This document shows, in pieces, positions 17,283 through 26,537 of a stretch of 64,000 bases of DNA. Source of the DNA: Planococcus maritimus (GTDB taxonomy: Bacteria; Bacillota; Bacilli; Bacillales_A; Planococcaceae). Positions within the stretch are counted from its first letter, which is position 1. Every line of letters begins with the position of its first letter. The notes beneath the pieces are model-generated. The model was given only the letters and a program-made list of their open reading frames with translations, did no database searches and had not been told where the DNA came from. A program made the position numbers and the translations under genes. The stretch is from NCBI RefSeq assembly GCF_001592825.1, contig NZ_LTZG01000032.1, forward strand, positions 1 through 64,000. The letters run 5' to 3'.

Positions 17283-18917
17283 TTAAATTTTCTCTGCGAT
17301 TTCTTCCGACATTTCCCGAAGCTTGAACTTCTGGATTTTCCCTGAAGCGGTCATTGGGTACTCTTCAATAAATTCTACATAGCGCGGAATTTTATGATGG
17401 GCGATTTTGCCTTTGCAATAAGCACGCAATTCTTCCGGCACAAGTGTTTCGCCTTCTTTTAAGATGACCCAAGCCATCAGCTCTTCCCCGTACTTCGGAT
17501 CTGGCACTCCAACAACTTGAACGTCTTGGACCGACGGATGCTGATACAAAAATTCCTCAATTTCCCGCGGGTAGATATTCTCCCCTCCACGTATCACCAT
17601 GTCTTTAATGCGCCCGGTAATCGAGATATAGCCATCTTCATCTTCTACCGCGATGTCTCCGGTATGAAGCCAGCCGTCAGGGTCGATTGCCTCTTTCGTC
17701 GCGTCTTCGTTTTTATAATAGCCTTTCATGATCAAGTAGCCGCGTGTGCACAATTCGCCTGGCATGCCTTTGACGACTTGTTCGCCTGTCACGGGGTCGA
17801 TGATTTTCACTTCCACATCGTCGTGCGGTTTGCCAACTGTCGCAACGCGTTTTTCGATGGCATCGTCCTTGCCGGTTTGCGTGATGACTGGCGATGATTC
17901 CGTTTGGCCGTAAGCGATGGTGATTTCATTCGCCCCCATATCACTGATGACTTTCTTCATCACTTCGATCGGGCACGTTGACCCTGCCATAATGCCGGTG
18001 CGCAAAGTGGACGTATCGAACGAGTCGAATTCCGGGTGATTGAGTTCTGCGATGAACATGGTCGGCACGCCATGAAGCGCGGTACATTTTTCATCTTGTA
18101 CCATTTGCAAAATGCGCTTCGGCTCGAACTGCTCAGCGATGACCATCGTAGTGCCATGCGTGACCGCCGCCAGCGTTCCAAGCACGCAGCCAAAACAATG
18201 GAAAAACGGCACTGGGATGCACAAGCGGTCGGTTTCATCCAAATTCATCATATCGCCGACCAAGCGCCCGTTATTGACAACATTGCGATGCGTCAGCATG
18301 ACACCCTTTGGAAAGCCAGTCGTCCCGGACGTGTACTGGATATTGATGACTTCATCCGGTTCCATTGAATGAAAGCGCTGTTCTAGCTGTGCGTCCTGTA
18401 CTTCTTCCGCGAACGCTTCGAACTCACTCCATGTGTAAATTCCTGGATAGCTGTTTTCGCTCATGACGATGATGCGCTTTAAATGCGGCAGCTTTGGCGA
18501 ATCGAGTTGCCCTTTTTCGGAGTCGGCCAATTCTGGGCATACTTGGTTCAATACATCAATATAATTGGTTCCTTTGAATTCTTCCCCTAAAATCAAGGTC
18601 GTGGAATCTGATTGCTTCAGCAAGTATTCCAGTTCATTCGCCTGGTAGCTCGTATTGACGGTGACGAGCACTCCCCCCATCTTGCCGGTCGCATACTGGC
18701 TAAGCAGCCATTCGCGTTTATTGTCAGACCAAATGGCGATGTGCTCGCCTTTTTCAATCCCGAGGCCCATGAACGCTTTGGCCAATCGATCCGTCTCTTG
18801 GTCAAATTCGGCATAGGTTTTACGAATGCCGCGTTCCGGATAGACATATGCTTCCGTTTCCGGAAATTTCTTCGCCTGCTCCCTTACAATTTCCCCTACT
18901 GTTTGATTGATGATCAT
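17283..18917 (-). CDS. AMP-binding acyl-CoA synthetase (fatty acid CoA ligase)
   Basis: 544 residues of the adenylate-forming family: phosphate loop YTSGTTGFPKG at about 187-197, ITIAYGQTESSP, WLHTGDIA, GRIKDMVIRGGENIYPREIEEFL and C-terminal PMTASGKIQKF with catalytic Lys. Closest in style to FadD/YngI medium- or long-chain acyl-CoA ligases. It activates fatty acids in the cytoplasm for beta-oxidation. A perfect cre palindrome lies 18 bp before the start codon, so CcpA repression on good carbon sources is likely. Confidence 0.92.
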   Translation of the reverse strand: MIINQTVGEIVREQAKKFPETEAYVYPERGIRKTYAEFDQETDRLAKAFMGLGIEKGEHIAIWSDNKREWLLSQYATGKMGGVLVTVNTSYQANELEYLLKQSDSTTLILGEEFKGTNYIDVLNQVCPELADSEKGQLDSPKLPHLKRIIVMSENSYPGIYTWSEFEAFAEEVQDAQLEQRFHSMEPDEVINIQYTSGTTGFPKGVMLTHRNVVNNGRLVGDMMNLDETDRLCIPVPFFHCFGCVLGTLAAVTHGTTMVIAEQFEPKRILQMVQDEKCTALHGVPTMFIAELNHPEFDSFDTSTLRTGIMAGSTCPIEVMKKVISDMGANEITIAYGQTESSPVITQTGKDDAIEKRVATVGKPHDDVEVKIIDPVTGEQVVKGMPGELCTRGYLIMKGYYKNEDATKEAIDPDGWLHTGDIAVEDEDGYISITGRIKDMVIRGGENIYPREIEEFLYQHPSVQDVQVVGVPDPKYGEELMAWVILKEGETLVPEELRAYCKGKIAHHKIPRYVEFIEEYPMTASGKIQKFKLREMSEEIAEKI

Positions 18918-18934
18918 TTTTCCTGCCCCCTAGT

Positions 18935-18948
18935 TGAAAACGTTTTCA
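18935..18948. promoter_or_regulatory. CcpA-binding (cre) site
   Basis: TGAAAACGTTTTCA is a perfect palindrome matching the cre consensus with the central CG, placed between the likely promoter and the start codon of the acyl-CoA ligase. In this position CcpA would block initiation or elongation. Confidence 0.8.
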
Positions 18949-19070
18949 TCCCATTTTTTATTATCGCAAAATTCCAAATAAAAGGAAAGCGCCTTTTCCA
19001 GCCTATGAAGTCGCAGCGGACTGCCAGCCGTGCTAAAATGAGGCTATCATAAAGACGGAAGGGATTTTCC

Positions 19071-20228
19071 ATGGAACTCCAAACTATGCACGCACAGCTT
19101 GCCGAAAAACTGCAAAATCGCGCCCTTGTCAATGCGACCATCAGCCAGCCGCGCCAGAAATCGAATGAATTGAAGCGCATCAAACTGAAACCTGTCGAAC
19201 TGAAAGAAGGCTACCGCATCCAGTTCGAATACCAATATGAACAGATCTTGAAACATCAAAACCTGACAATCGAACAGGCAGCCGAAGTGCTTAAACAATT
19301 GTTCACCGAATTTCGCCAAGGTTTGTTTCAATTCACTGACGAAAAAGTCCAGGTCCAGTTGACCAAGAAGTTCAAAGTGAGCTATAAATCTGAAGCCGAT
19401 GCCCGTGCTGCCGCCGATTTGTCCCATAACCGCAAGAAGTCCTACTTGCTTGAGGACGGTATTTCTTACCCATTCCTCGTGCGCCTCGGCGTCCAGTCGC
19501 CAGACGGCAAAGTCAAAAAACAAAAATACGATAAATTCCGCCAGATCAACCGCTTTATCGAATTTATCGATGATGCCCTCGAGCATTTGCCAAAAGACCG
19601 CCCGATTCGCATACTCGATTTTGGCTCCGGCAAATCCTACCTGACCTTCGCGCTGTACCATTATCTGCGCATTGAAAAAGGCTTGGACCTTCGCGTCACC
19701 GGTTTGGACTTGAAAAAAAGCGTTATCGAGGACTGCCAAAACATTGCCCGCGACCTTGACTATCAACAACTGGAATTCCTAGTCGGCGACATCAATGATT
19801 ATGACCAAGATACCGCAGTCGATATGGTCGTGACGTTGCATGCCTGTGACGTCGCAACCGATATGGCACTCGCCCGCGCCGTCAAATGGAACGCCGGTGT
19901 CATCTTGAGCGTGCCTTGCTGCCAGCATGAGCTCAATAGCCAGATCCAAGCATCGCCACTCGATGTCATGCTCCAGCACGGATTGGTCAAAGAACGCTTT
20001 AGCGCACTTGCGACCGATTCGATTCGCGCAGAACTTTTGTCTTTGGTCGGCTATGAAACCCAATTGATGGAATTTATCGATATGGAGCATACGCCGAAAA
20101 ACATCCTGATCCGCGCTTACCGGACAAATAAAAAACCGGCAGTGGGGCAATTGGAACGTTACCGGGAATTCACTAAATTGTTGAACGCTAAGCCGTTTCT
20201 TGAAAACGAATTGAAGGAGCTCCTATGA
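19071..20228 (+). CDS. SAM-dependent methyltransferase (Methyltransf_32-like)
   Basis: 385 residues. An N-terminal region of about 150 residues precedes a class I SAM fold with RILDFGSGKSYLTFAL (motif I, near 180), VTGLDLKKSVIEDC and VVTLHACDVATDMAL, and later ILSVPCCQHELN. It resembles the GSTCD-like methyltransferase domain; similar proteins often modify RNA, but substrate is unknown. ATG follows AAGGGA. The stop overlaps the start of the next gene by 4 bp. The long open frame on the opposite strand is a shadow. Confidence 0.88.
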   Translation: MELQTMHAQLAEKLQNRALVNATISQPRQKSNELKRIKLKPVELKEGYRIQFEYQYEQILKHQNLTIEQAAEVLKQLFTEFRQGLFQFTDEKVQVQLTKKFKVSYKSEADARAAADLSHNRKKSYLLEDGISYPFLVRLGVQSPDGKVKKQKYDKFRQINRFIEFIDDALEHLPKDRPIRILDFGSGKSYLTFALYHYLRIEKGLDLRVTGLDLKKSVIEDCQNIARDLDYQQLEFLVGDINDYDQDTAVDMVVTLHACDVATDMALARAVKWNAGVILSVPCCQHELNSQIQASPLDVMLQHGLVKERFSALATDSIRAELLSLVGYETQLMEFIDMEHTPKNILIRAYRTNKKPAVGQLERYREFTKLLNAKPFLENELKELL

Positions 20229-20479
20229 AACGAAAAAATTTAGTCAATGGCATGATCCTGGCTTTCTCGGTCATTTTCATCCGCTTTATCGATGTGCGTG
20301 TTTACGATATGCCGCTCGTGGTGACATTGGTCTTGTTGATGGTGCTGATTTATGGAGGCATCCGCCTAGTCGAGCGCTTCCCTGCACTTGATGAACCTGT
20401 CAGCAAGCGGACTTCTCTGATTACTAATACTTTGGTGATTGTCACCATTTTCCTGGCATTCTTCGTGCTGGGGCTCTGA
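20225..20479 (+). CDS. small three-segment membrane protein
   Basis: 84 residues with three hydrophobic segments (about 10-25, 30-48, 65-83) separated by RLVERFPALDEPVSKRT. Starts in the ATGA overlap with the methyltransferase stop, preceded by AAGGAGCT, so it is translationally coupled. Not recognised. Pairing with the methyltransferase could be functional or just economy of space. Confidence 0.8.
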   Translation: MKRKNLVNGMILAFSVIFIRFIDVRVYDMPLVVTLVLLMVLIYGGIRLVERFPALDEPVSKRTSLITNTLVIVTIFLAFFVLGL

Positions 20480-20499
20480 CTTCAGATACGTATGGAAGG

Positions 20500-20520
20500 A
20501 ATCAATGCTCAGCATTGGTT
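20500..20520 (+). terminator. probable terminator after the 20225 gene
   Basis: CAATGC/GCATTG short stem within AATC...GGTT, followed by TCTTTTTTTC. Confidence 0.65.
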
Positions 20521-20540
20521 TCTTTTTTTCGTTCTTATAA

Positions 20541-20778
20541 TGGGAGTTTGTTTGTGGAGATATTGTTGCGTTCCAACTGGCCTTCATCTTGCTAGTCGCC
20601 GCCCGGCTTTGGGTTGGCCTTTTGCAATAAGCCAAGAAAGACGCTTGTCTTATTGCGTCGGCTCACCCTTGGCGCTGGGCAGCTTAGAGATTTCTTTGAT
20701 GCAGGTTTGTTTAATTGGGTCGACTTCTGTCTAAAGTTGCCGGCTAGCAGGGGAATCGCTTCCTAGTTTGAGCGTGTA
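20541..20778 (+). repeat. R1 repeat, unit B1 (core 20594-20684)
   Basis: Core hairpin: GGGT/ACCC, GCAATAAG/CTTATTGC (8 bp, perfect), apical CAAG/CTTG. Relative to 54 kb (GCCATAAG/CTTATGGC) the third base pair changes from C-G to A-T, and relative to 0.3 kb the fifth from C-G to T-A. The outer GCCGCC/GGGCAGC pairing is weaker here. Tail GCCGGCTAGCAGGGGAATCGC present. Confidence 0.88.
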
Positions 20779-21020
20779 TGAGGATAGCGAGGGTTTGCGT
20801 GTCGAAATGTTTCTGCATTCGATTCGGGCTTCACCTTGCTAGTCGCCGCCCGGCTTTGGGTTGGCCTTTTGCAATAAGCCAAGAAGGACGCTTGTCTTAT
20901 TGCGTCGGCTCACCCTTGGCGCTGGTCGGCTAGAACATTTCGTTGATTTGGGTGTTTAATCCGCTCTGCTTCTGCATAAAGTTGCCGGCTAGTGGGGGAA
21001 TCGCTTCTTGGGAGACGTGT
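20779..21020 (+). repeat. R1 repeat, unit B2 (core 20840-20931)
   Basis: Second tandem unit, core offset about 246 bp from B1. Same GCAATAAG/CTTATTGC and CAAG/CTTG stems; head begins GATAGCGAGGGTTTGCG and tail holds GCCGGCTAGTGGGGGAATCGC. The core is nearly identical to B1 whereas head and linker differ more, as expected for selection on the core. Confidence 0.88.
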
Positions 21021-21105
21021 GGAACAGCTAGTGAGAGTTTGCCTGCTAAACTGTTTCGGGATTCGATTTGGGTTATGTGTTGATAGTCACTGCCTTGCGA
21101 TAAAC
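21021..21105 (+). repeat. R1 repeat, unit B3 (5' part only)
   Basis: GCTAGTGAGAGTTTGCCTG...TTCGATTTGGG aligns with the head of unit B2 and fades out just before the core. A decayed third unit. The rest of this gap, 21106-21342, shows no gene and no further repeat. Confidence 0.65.
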
Positions 21106-21342
21106 GACAAGCGAGATCCTGAGTTTTTTCTAAAGATATATTTGGTGAAAAATGTGAACACATACTATGAGTATTTACTGTGTTGCCTAAAATTCATCCT
21201 GGAAGCCGAACTCACTTTTCCGTTGTTTTTGTACCTTTTTCTTAAACAATCGTTAAGCCTGCCGGATTTCCAGAAAACTGAAACTTTCCGGGAAATGAAT
21301 CGTTAGTACTGAAGGAAGCAAAATGGAAAGAAGGTGGCTCAC

Positions 21343-22266
21343 ATGAGCAATGAAAAAATTGTCGAGATACGCAAGCTCTCCAAAACAATCGGCAAAAAGC
21401 AAATCATCAAGGACTTGAACTTGGATCTCCATAAAGGAGAAATTACCGGGTTTTTGGGGCCGAACGGGGCCGGCAAGACGACAACGATTCGGATGATGGT
21501 CGGATTGATGAAACCCTCGCAAGGCGACATCGTGATTGGCGGCAAGTCGATACGTACTGATTTTGAGGAAAGTATCGAGAAAGTCGGCGTTATTGTCGAA
21601 AATCCGGAAATGTATAAATTCATGTCCGGCTACAAAAATCTCCTGCATTTCGCACGCATGCATAAAGGCGTGACCAAAGCCCGCATCGACGAAGTAATTC
21701 AGCAAGTCGGCATGCAAAACCGCATCAAGGAAAAAGTGGGATCTTATTCACTCGGCATGCGCCAACGCCTTGGCCTGGCACAGGCACTCCTCAACAATCC
21801 GGAGTTCTTGATTTTGGATGAGCCGACAAACGGCCTGGATCCTGCAGGCATTCGCGAATTCCGCATGTATTTGCGCAAAGTGGCTCGTGAAAACGATGTG
21901 GCTATTTTCGTCTCCAGCCATCTCTTGTCGGAGATTGAATTATTGTGCGACCGTATCGCCATTATTCAAAATGGTGAATTGATCGACATCAAAAATGTCA
22001 ACGAACACCAGCAATCCCGTTATTACATAGAAGCGAAGCCTGCCGAACAAGCCAAACAAGTGCTTGAGGAAATCGGTTTTACCGTACATCCTCATGAAAA
22101 TGGCTATTTAATCGATACCGAAGCGGAACATATCCCGGGCGCCATCAAGCTGCTCACTGCTGCGGGCGTCGATTTGTACGCTGTCCAGCCTCACCGCACA
22201 ACCTTAGAAGATCAATTCCTTGAAATGACTGGAGGCGGCGAAATTGCTCAAGCTCATACAAAATGA
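21343..22266 (+). CDS. ABC transporter ATP-binding protein (BcrA/DRA type)
   Basis: 307 residues: GPNGAGKTT Walker A, SLGMRQRLGLAQAL signature, FLILDEPTNGLDPAG Walker B, SSHLLSE H-loop, and the C-terminal extension common in BcrA-like subunits. ATG at 21343 has AAGAAGGTGG 6 nt upstream, better than the GTG three codons earlier. It pairs with the overlapping permease gene. The system may export a peptide antibiotic or lipid; substrate unknown. Confidence 0.92.
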   Translation: MSNEKIVEIRKLSKTIGKKQIIKDLNLDLHKGEITGFLGPNGAGKTTTIRMMVGLMKPSQGDIVIGGKSIRTDFEESIEKVGVIVENPEMYKFMSGYKNLLHFARMHKGVTKARIDEVIQQVGMQNRIKEKVGSYSLGMRQRLGLAQALLNNPEFLILDEPTNGLDPAGIREFRMYLRKVARENDVAIFVSSHLLSEIELLCDRIAIIQNGELIDIKNVNEHQQSRYYIEAKPAEQAKQVLEEIGFTVHPHENGYLIDTEAEHIPGAIKLLTAAGVDLYAVQPHRTTLEDQFLEMTGGGEIAQAHTK

Positions 22267-23185
22267 ATGGATGAAATTATGGAGTAAAAAAGCGACATGG
22301 ATTATGGCTGTCTTGCTTATTGTGATTTTATTGGCAAATGCCGGCATTACGAAATGGATCGAATCGACCTCCCCTGCACCGGAAAGCGATTGGCAGGAAA
22401 TGGCGACGATGGACATGATGATGTACCAGGATCAATTACAGAATTCGGACATGGCCCCAGCCCAACAAGAGTATTATGAAGGGCAAGCTGCTATTGCAGA
22501 ATACCGCTTGGCAAATGATGCCGCGCCTTTTAAAATCGAAAGCTTGCAGCAGCAAGTGCTTGACGGCCATATGATGCTGTCGCTTGTTACTTTGTTTACG
22601 GTCATTGTCGGCGCCGGAATCGTCGCTGCGGAATTTTCACAAGGGACGATCAAGATGCTACTGACTCGCCCTGTCAATAGATGGAAAATACTTACATCTA
22701 AATATATTACGACCATGTTGTTCGGATTGGTGTTTGCCATCCTTACTTTCGTATCGATCGCGTTATTCAGCTGGATTTTCTTTGGAACCGGCGACGGCGT
22801 ATTCCTCGTGTGGAACGGATCGGAAGTTGTCGAAGGCTCTTATTGGGCCGAGGCATTGAAACTATCCGCACTCAGCTTGGCCAGCACTTGGATGATCGGA
22901 ACTTTTGCGTTTATGCTCGGGACAGTTTTCCGCTCCAGCTCGCTTGCGATCGGCGTGTCGATTTTCCTGATGTTTGTCGGCGTGCAACTCGTCTTCTTGT
23001 TGCAGGACTTTGAAATCGTCAAATACTATTTGTTCACGCATACCGATTTGACGCAATTTTATACAGGCTTCATGCCTATCTCGGACATCACGATGACCAT
23101 GTCGCTTATTGTTTTAGCTGTCTATTTCCTAATCTTCATGCTGATCAGTTATTGGACATTCTCTAAACGCGACGTCACTGCCTGA
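22244..23185 (+). CDS. ABC-2 type permease partner
   Basis: 313 residues, six membrane segments, with a long extracytoplasmic stretch of about 90 residues between TM1 and TM2 as in BcrB/YxlG-type permeases. TTG start inside the ATPase gene (23-bp overlap), preceded by GGAGGCGG at 7 nt. Together they form a two-gene exporter ending at a strong terminator. Confidence 0.88.
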   Translation: MLKLIQNEWMKLWSKKATWIMAVLLIVILLANAGITKWIESTSPAPESDWQEMATMDMMMYQDQLQNSDMAPAQQEYYEGQAAIAEYRLANDAAPFKIESLQQQVLDGHMMLSLVTLFTVIVGAGIVAAEFSQGTIKMLLTRPVNRWKILTSKYITTMLFGLVFAILTFVSIALFSWIFFGTGDGVFLVWNGSEVVEGSYWAEALKLSALSLASTWMIGTFAFMLGTVFRSSSLAIGVSIFLMFVGVQLVFLLQDFEIVKYYLFTHTDLTQFYTGFMPISDITMTMSLIVLAVYFLIFMLISYWTFSKRDVTA

Positions 23186-23190
23186 TACGT

Positions 23191-23230
23191 ACAAAACCCC
23201 TTGAACTCTTCACAGTTCAAGGGGTTTTGT
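23191..23230. terminator. bidirectional terminator
   Basis: ACAAAACCCCTTGAACT/AGTTCAAGGGGTTTTGT, 17-bp perfect stem, between the ABC operon and the convergent SDR gene. Confidence 0.93.
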
Positions 23231-23233
23231 TAT

Positions 23234-23848
23234 TCAATATGCAATGCCGACACGGCTTTTCAAGAAATCATCCGAGTCTAATTGCTCGTAAGCGAATAAT
23301 GCCGTATCGCCAGCCGTTATTTCCTTGCCGTCTTCTGGCAAATAATTTTCTTCAAAACGGAAATAGCCTTTTGGTTCGCCGTCGGGCAAATAAGTCGGGC
23401 ACACAATCGTCCAGTCCAGATCACTTTGTTCTAAAGAGAGATAAGCTTTTTCATGCTCTTCTGCCGCAAAGGTCAATTGGCGCTTCGAATCGCCACCCTG
23501 ATAACGGAGCAGCCCGGGGCTTAAGCGGCTGTTCAAAATGCCAGCAGTCCCGATGGTGATGATGCGCCGTATGCCTTGTGCTTCCATCGCTTTGACGATG
23601 AGCGGCGTGGCTTCGGACAAAGTGGTTGTGCGGTCGGTACCAATTGCACTGATGACCGCATCCGCCCCTTCTAAAGTCCGCTGAATATCATCTTCATTGC
23701 GGACATTGCCGACAATTACGTCCAAATTCGAGTGCGGTTCAAGGTCCGCTCTTCGGACCAAAGCCTTTACTTCGTGGCCATCACGAAGTGCCATGTTCAA
23801 AACGTATCTGCCAACTCTTCCAGTTGCTCCAAATAACGCGATTTTCAT
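23234..23848 (-). CDS. NAD(P)H-binding protein, atypical SDR / NmrA-like
   Basis: 204 residues with the nucleotide-binding GATGRVGRYVL at residues 8-18 and the NmrA/YwnB-type frame. GAGGAGG precedes the ATG. Likely a cytoplasmic NADPH-dependent reductase or redox sensor of unknown substrate. Lies 46 bp after the nitroreductase stop on the same strand and may share its transcript. Confidence 0.87.
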   Translation of the reverse strand: MKIALFGATGRVGRYVLNMALRDGHEVKALVRRADLEPHSNLDVIVGNVRNEDDIQRTLEGADAVISAIGTDRTTTLSEATPLIVKAMEAQGIRRIITIGTAGILNSRLSPGLLRYQGGDSKRQLTFAAEEHEKAYLSLEQSDLDWTIVCPTYLPDGEPKGYFRFEENYLPEDGKEITAGDTALFAYEQLDSDDFLKSRVGIAY

Positions 23849-23894
23849 TGCTCTTCAACCTCCTCCAACATTCCAGTTGTTCGTTTATCTAAGC

Positions 23895-24626
23895 TTACTT
23901 AAATAGGTAGCCACGCTTGGCCAATACGTCTTTCAAGTCCGGACGATGTGGCTTGTTTAAAAATGTCGCCATCTGTTCGCTCCATTTAGCGGTTTTTTGA
24001 TTGTTTGAACGAGCAGCGTAATAAGCCATGATCGTTTCATCGTAAGCTGGTAAAATGTCTGCATACTTTGCTTCATCGTATTCATTTTCATGAAGCACGG
24101 CTTCTACAGGAAGGCGCGGTTTGACTTCATTGGCTTCGTTCGGCACGCCCACGGTCAGTCCGTAAACGGGGAAAACGCCCTCAGGCAAACCGACCAGTTC
24201 ACTGATTTCTTCCATATTGTTGCGCACCCCGCCGATATAGCAGATGCCATAGCCTTTGGATTCAGCAGCCAGTGCCAAGTTCTGCGCGAGCAAACCGACA
24301 TCCGTCACTGCAACCAGCAAGTTCTCGGCCTGGTCGAAGACAATGTCTTCCCCTTGCAATTTTGCCGCATGCCCCAACCGGTTGTAATCGGCGCACATTA
24401 GGAAAACGGCTCCTGCCCCTTCCATCTGTTTCGGATTTTTCGACAGCTCGCCGAGGCGTTTGCGTTTGTCTTCATCTGTCACCCAAACGATTGAATAGGC
24501 TTGAACAAAATGGGACGTCGCTGCATATTGTGCCGCTTCGACCAATTCGTGAACTTGTGCACGCGTCAATGGCTGGTCTTTGTAATCGCGGACCGACGCA
24601 TGGGATTTCATTAATTCAATGACCAT
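23895..24626 (-). CDS. NADPH-dependent FMN oxidoreductase, NfrA-type nitroreductase
   Basis: 243 residues beginning MVIELMKSHASVRDYKDQPLT, the FMN-binding start of the NfrA/Frp nitroreductases, with GLPEGVFPVYGLTVGVPNE and KPRLP. It reduces FMN, nitroaromatics or quinones with NADPH. ATG at 24626 follows GGAGGG at 7 nt; a TTG five codons upstream lies inside the ribosome site and is rejected. Confidence 0.92.
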   Translation of the reverse strand: MVIELMKSHASVRDYKDQPLTRAQVHELVEAAQYAATSHFVQAYSIVWVTDEDKRKRLGELSKNPKQMEGAGAVFLMCADYNRLGHAAKLQGEDIVFDQAENLLVAVTDVGLLAQNLALAAESKGYGICYIGGVRNNMEEISELVGLPEGVFPVYGLTVGVPNEANEVKPRLPVEAVLHENEYDEAKYADILPAYDETIMAYYAARSNNQKTAKWSEQMATFLNKPHRPDLKDVLAKRGYLFK

Positions 24627-24729
24627 TATGTATCCCTCCAAAAAATCTGTTTCCCCTATCGTACCAAAAACTTCTGTCGGATACTTGCTTCAGGATTTTT
24701 GCTACAATCAAGCTATGAGGTGAACTGAC

Positions 24730-25287
24730 TTGAAAACATTGCGCACCGTCTTTTCCTTGCTATTCCTTTTCATCGTCGGTGTCTTTTTGTTCATTTGGAT
24801 CGAACGCGAAATCGATGAGCGTAGCGAGCGTGCTGCTCGGCCACTGCCAGACGGGCTGCACCCCATCGTCGCATCCAAGCGAGATCAACTGATCGCACTT
24901 GCAGATGATGCCGGCATCGAAATTCTTATTACCGATGGCTTTCGTTCCGTTGAAGAACAAAATCAGATCCACGCACAAGGCCGGACACGGGCCGGACAAG
25001 TCGTCACTTATGCCGAAGGTGGCCAATCCTATCACAATTATGGGCTCGCCATCGACTTTGCGCTGCGCCTGCCGGATGGCTCGGTCGTCTGGGATATTCA
25101 GCGCGACGGCAACGCAAATGGCCGTCCCGATTGGTTTGAAGTAGCGGATATCGCTAAAGAGCTCGGCTTTGAATGGGGCGGCGATTGGATGGGCTTTAAA
25201 GATTATCCCCATCTTCAAATGGATTTCGGCTTGTCGATCCGCCAGTTACAGGATGGCTATCGCCCGGAAGATGTTGTTGCCGATTAG
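24730..25287 (+). CDS. CwlK-like M15 peptidase (membrane-anchored)
   Basis: 185 residues: one N-terminal membrane segment (about 7-24), then a D-Ala-D-Ala carboxypeptidase / L-Ala-D-Glu peptidase fold. Zinc motif SYHNYGLAIDFAL supplies His and Asp, and WGGDWMGFKDYPHLQM supplies the catalytic and third zinc ligand, as in CwlK/YcdD. It cuts peptidoglycan stem peptides outside the membrane. TTG start with ATGAGGTGA upstream. Confidence 0.9.
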   Translation: MKTLRTVFSLLFLFIVGVFLFIWIEREIDERSERAARPLPDGLHPIVASKRDQLIALADDAGIEILITDGFRSVEEQNQIHAQGRTRAGQVVTYAEGGQSYHNYGLAIDFALRLPDGSVVWDIQRDGNANGRPDWFEVADIAKELGFEWGGDWMGFKDYPHLQMDFGLSIRQLQDGYRPEDVVAD

Positions 25288-25445
25288 CCTACTTGTGGAC
25301 CCAGAAAGCGATTCTTGCTAAAAGCAGACAGGAATTCTTGAAAGGCACGACTAACGGACCGTAATTGGGGTAATGTTGTTATATAAAGATAGAAACTTAT
25401 GCCAGTATCTTATTTCTGGATGCCAGAAATGGAAAGAGGTTGCCT

Positions 25446-26492
25446 GTGAAACCATATGCCATTGTCATTCCGGCCTATAAACCGGAAGAGCCTTGTAAAC
25501 GTACAATCGAAGAAGCAATTTCAGCCGGCTTTTCCCGGATCATCGTCGTGAATGACGGCAGCGGTCCCGCCTATGAAGGTTTTTTCGAGGAAATCGAAAA
25601 GCTGCCTCAAGTGACTTTATTGACTCATGCGGTTAATCAAGGAAAAGGGCGCGCGCTTAAAACCGTGTTCCACTACATCCTCAACCATCAATTGCCGATT
25701 GAAGCCATCATCACCGCCGATGCGGATGGGCAGCACCTGGTATCGGATATGGTCAAAATCGCCAATGAACTGGAAGCTTCGCCAAACCATGTCGTTCTCG
25801 GTGCCCGGGATTTCAAGCAGCCGGGCATTCCGTTTCGCAGCCGCTTTGGCAACCGGTTCACGCGGCTTTTGTTCCGCTTATCGACTGGCGCTGACTTGAC
25901 GGATACGCAAACCGGCCTGCGCGGCATTCCCGTAAAATTCTTGCCCAGGCTTCTCGATGTGCTCGGGGAACGTTTTGAATATGAAATGAATATGCTCGCG
26001 GCGTTAAAGAAAAATTACATCCCCGTGTCGGAAGTGACGATCGAAACGGTTTATCTGGATGATAATAAATCGTCCCATTTTCACCCCTTGCGTGACTCTT
26101 ACCACATTTACAAGATCTTTATCTTTTATGGGATATCAGGCGCCGCTTCTTTCGGGCTCGATATCGCCCTGTTCTGGCTGTTCGTCCAGCTATTACGCGA
26201 CGAGTCTCCGGAAGCGTTCATCATTATTGCAACGATAGCAGCACGCGTTTTGTCTTCCCTGTTCAATTATTACGTCAACCGCAACAAGGTCTTTAAACAA
26301 GGCTCCAAACGATCCTTGCTGCGCTACTATATATTGGCCGCCTTCATCATGGGCGTTTCCGCCGCCTCCGTCCACTTCCTGTACGCGGAATGGCTCGGCC
26401 GTGGAGAAGTCATTTTGAAAGTGATGGTCGATACGGTGCTATTCATCTTTGGCTTTATCGCCCAGCGCGCTTGGGTGTTCCGGAAAGAATAA
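25446..26492 (+). CDS. GT2 glycosyltransferase fused to GtrA-like flippase domain
   Basis: 348 residues. 1-215 is a family 2 glycosyltransferase (FRIIVVNDGSG-type loop, DADGQH metal site, dolichol-phosphate-sugar synthase style). 220-348 is a GtrA domain with four membrane helices. It probably loads a sugar on undecaprenyl phosphate and assists its flipping for wall polymer glycosylation. GTG at 25446 with AAAGAGG 7 nt before is preferred over TTG at 25440. Ends at a terminator. Confidence 0.88.
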   Translation: MKPYAIVIPAYKPEEPCKRTIEEAISAGFSRIIVVNDGSGPAYEGFFEEIEKLPQVTLLTHAVNQGKGRALKTVFHYILNHQLPIEAIITADADGQHLVSDMVKIANELEASPNHVVLGARDFKQPGIPFRSRFGNRFTRLLFRLSTGADLTDTQTGLRGIPVKFLPRLLDVLGERFEYEMNMLAALKKNYIPVSEVTIETVYLDDNKSSHFHPLRDSYHIYKIFIFYGISGAASFGLDIALFWLFVQLLRDESPEAFIIIATIAARVLSSLFNYYVNRNKVFKQGSKRSLLRYYILAAFIMGVSAASVHFLYAEWLGRGEVILKVMVDTVLFIFGFIAQRAWVFRKE

Positions 26493-26501
26493 TCCCCCAA
26501 T

Positions 26502-26537
26502 AAAAAAGAGCGGAAGCCTGGGCTTCCGCTCTTTTTT
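26502..26537. terminator. bidirectional terminator
   Basis: AAAAAAGAGCGGAAGCC/GGCTTCCGCTCTTTTTT with a 2-nt centre; between the GT2-GtrA gene and the convergent symporter. Confidence 0.92.

Noticed and set aside
19047..19769. Long open frame of 240 codons on the minus strand
   Set aside because: It is antisense to the methyltransferase gene, has no ribosome site, and its composition (Phe/Leu rich) is the mirror of the real frame.
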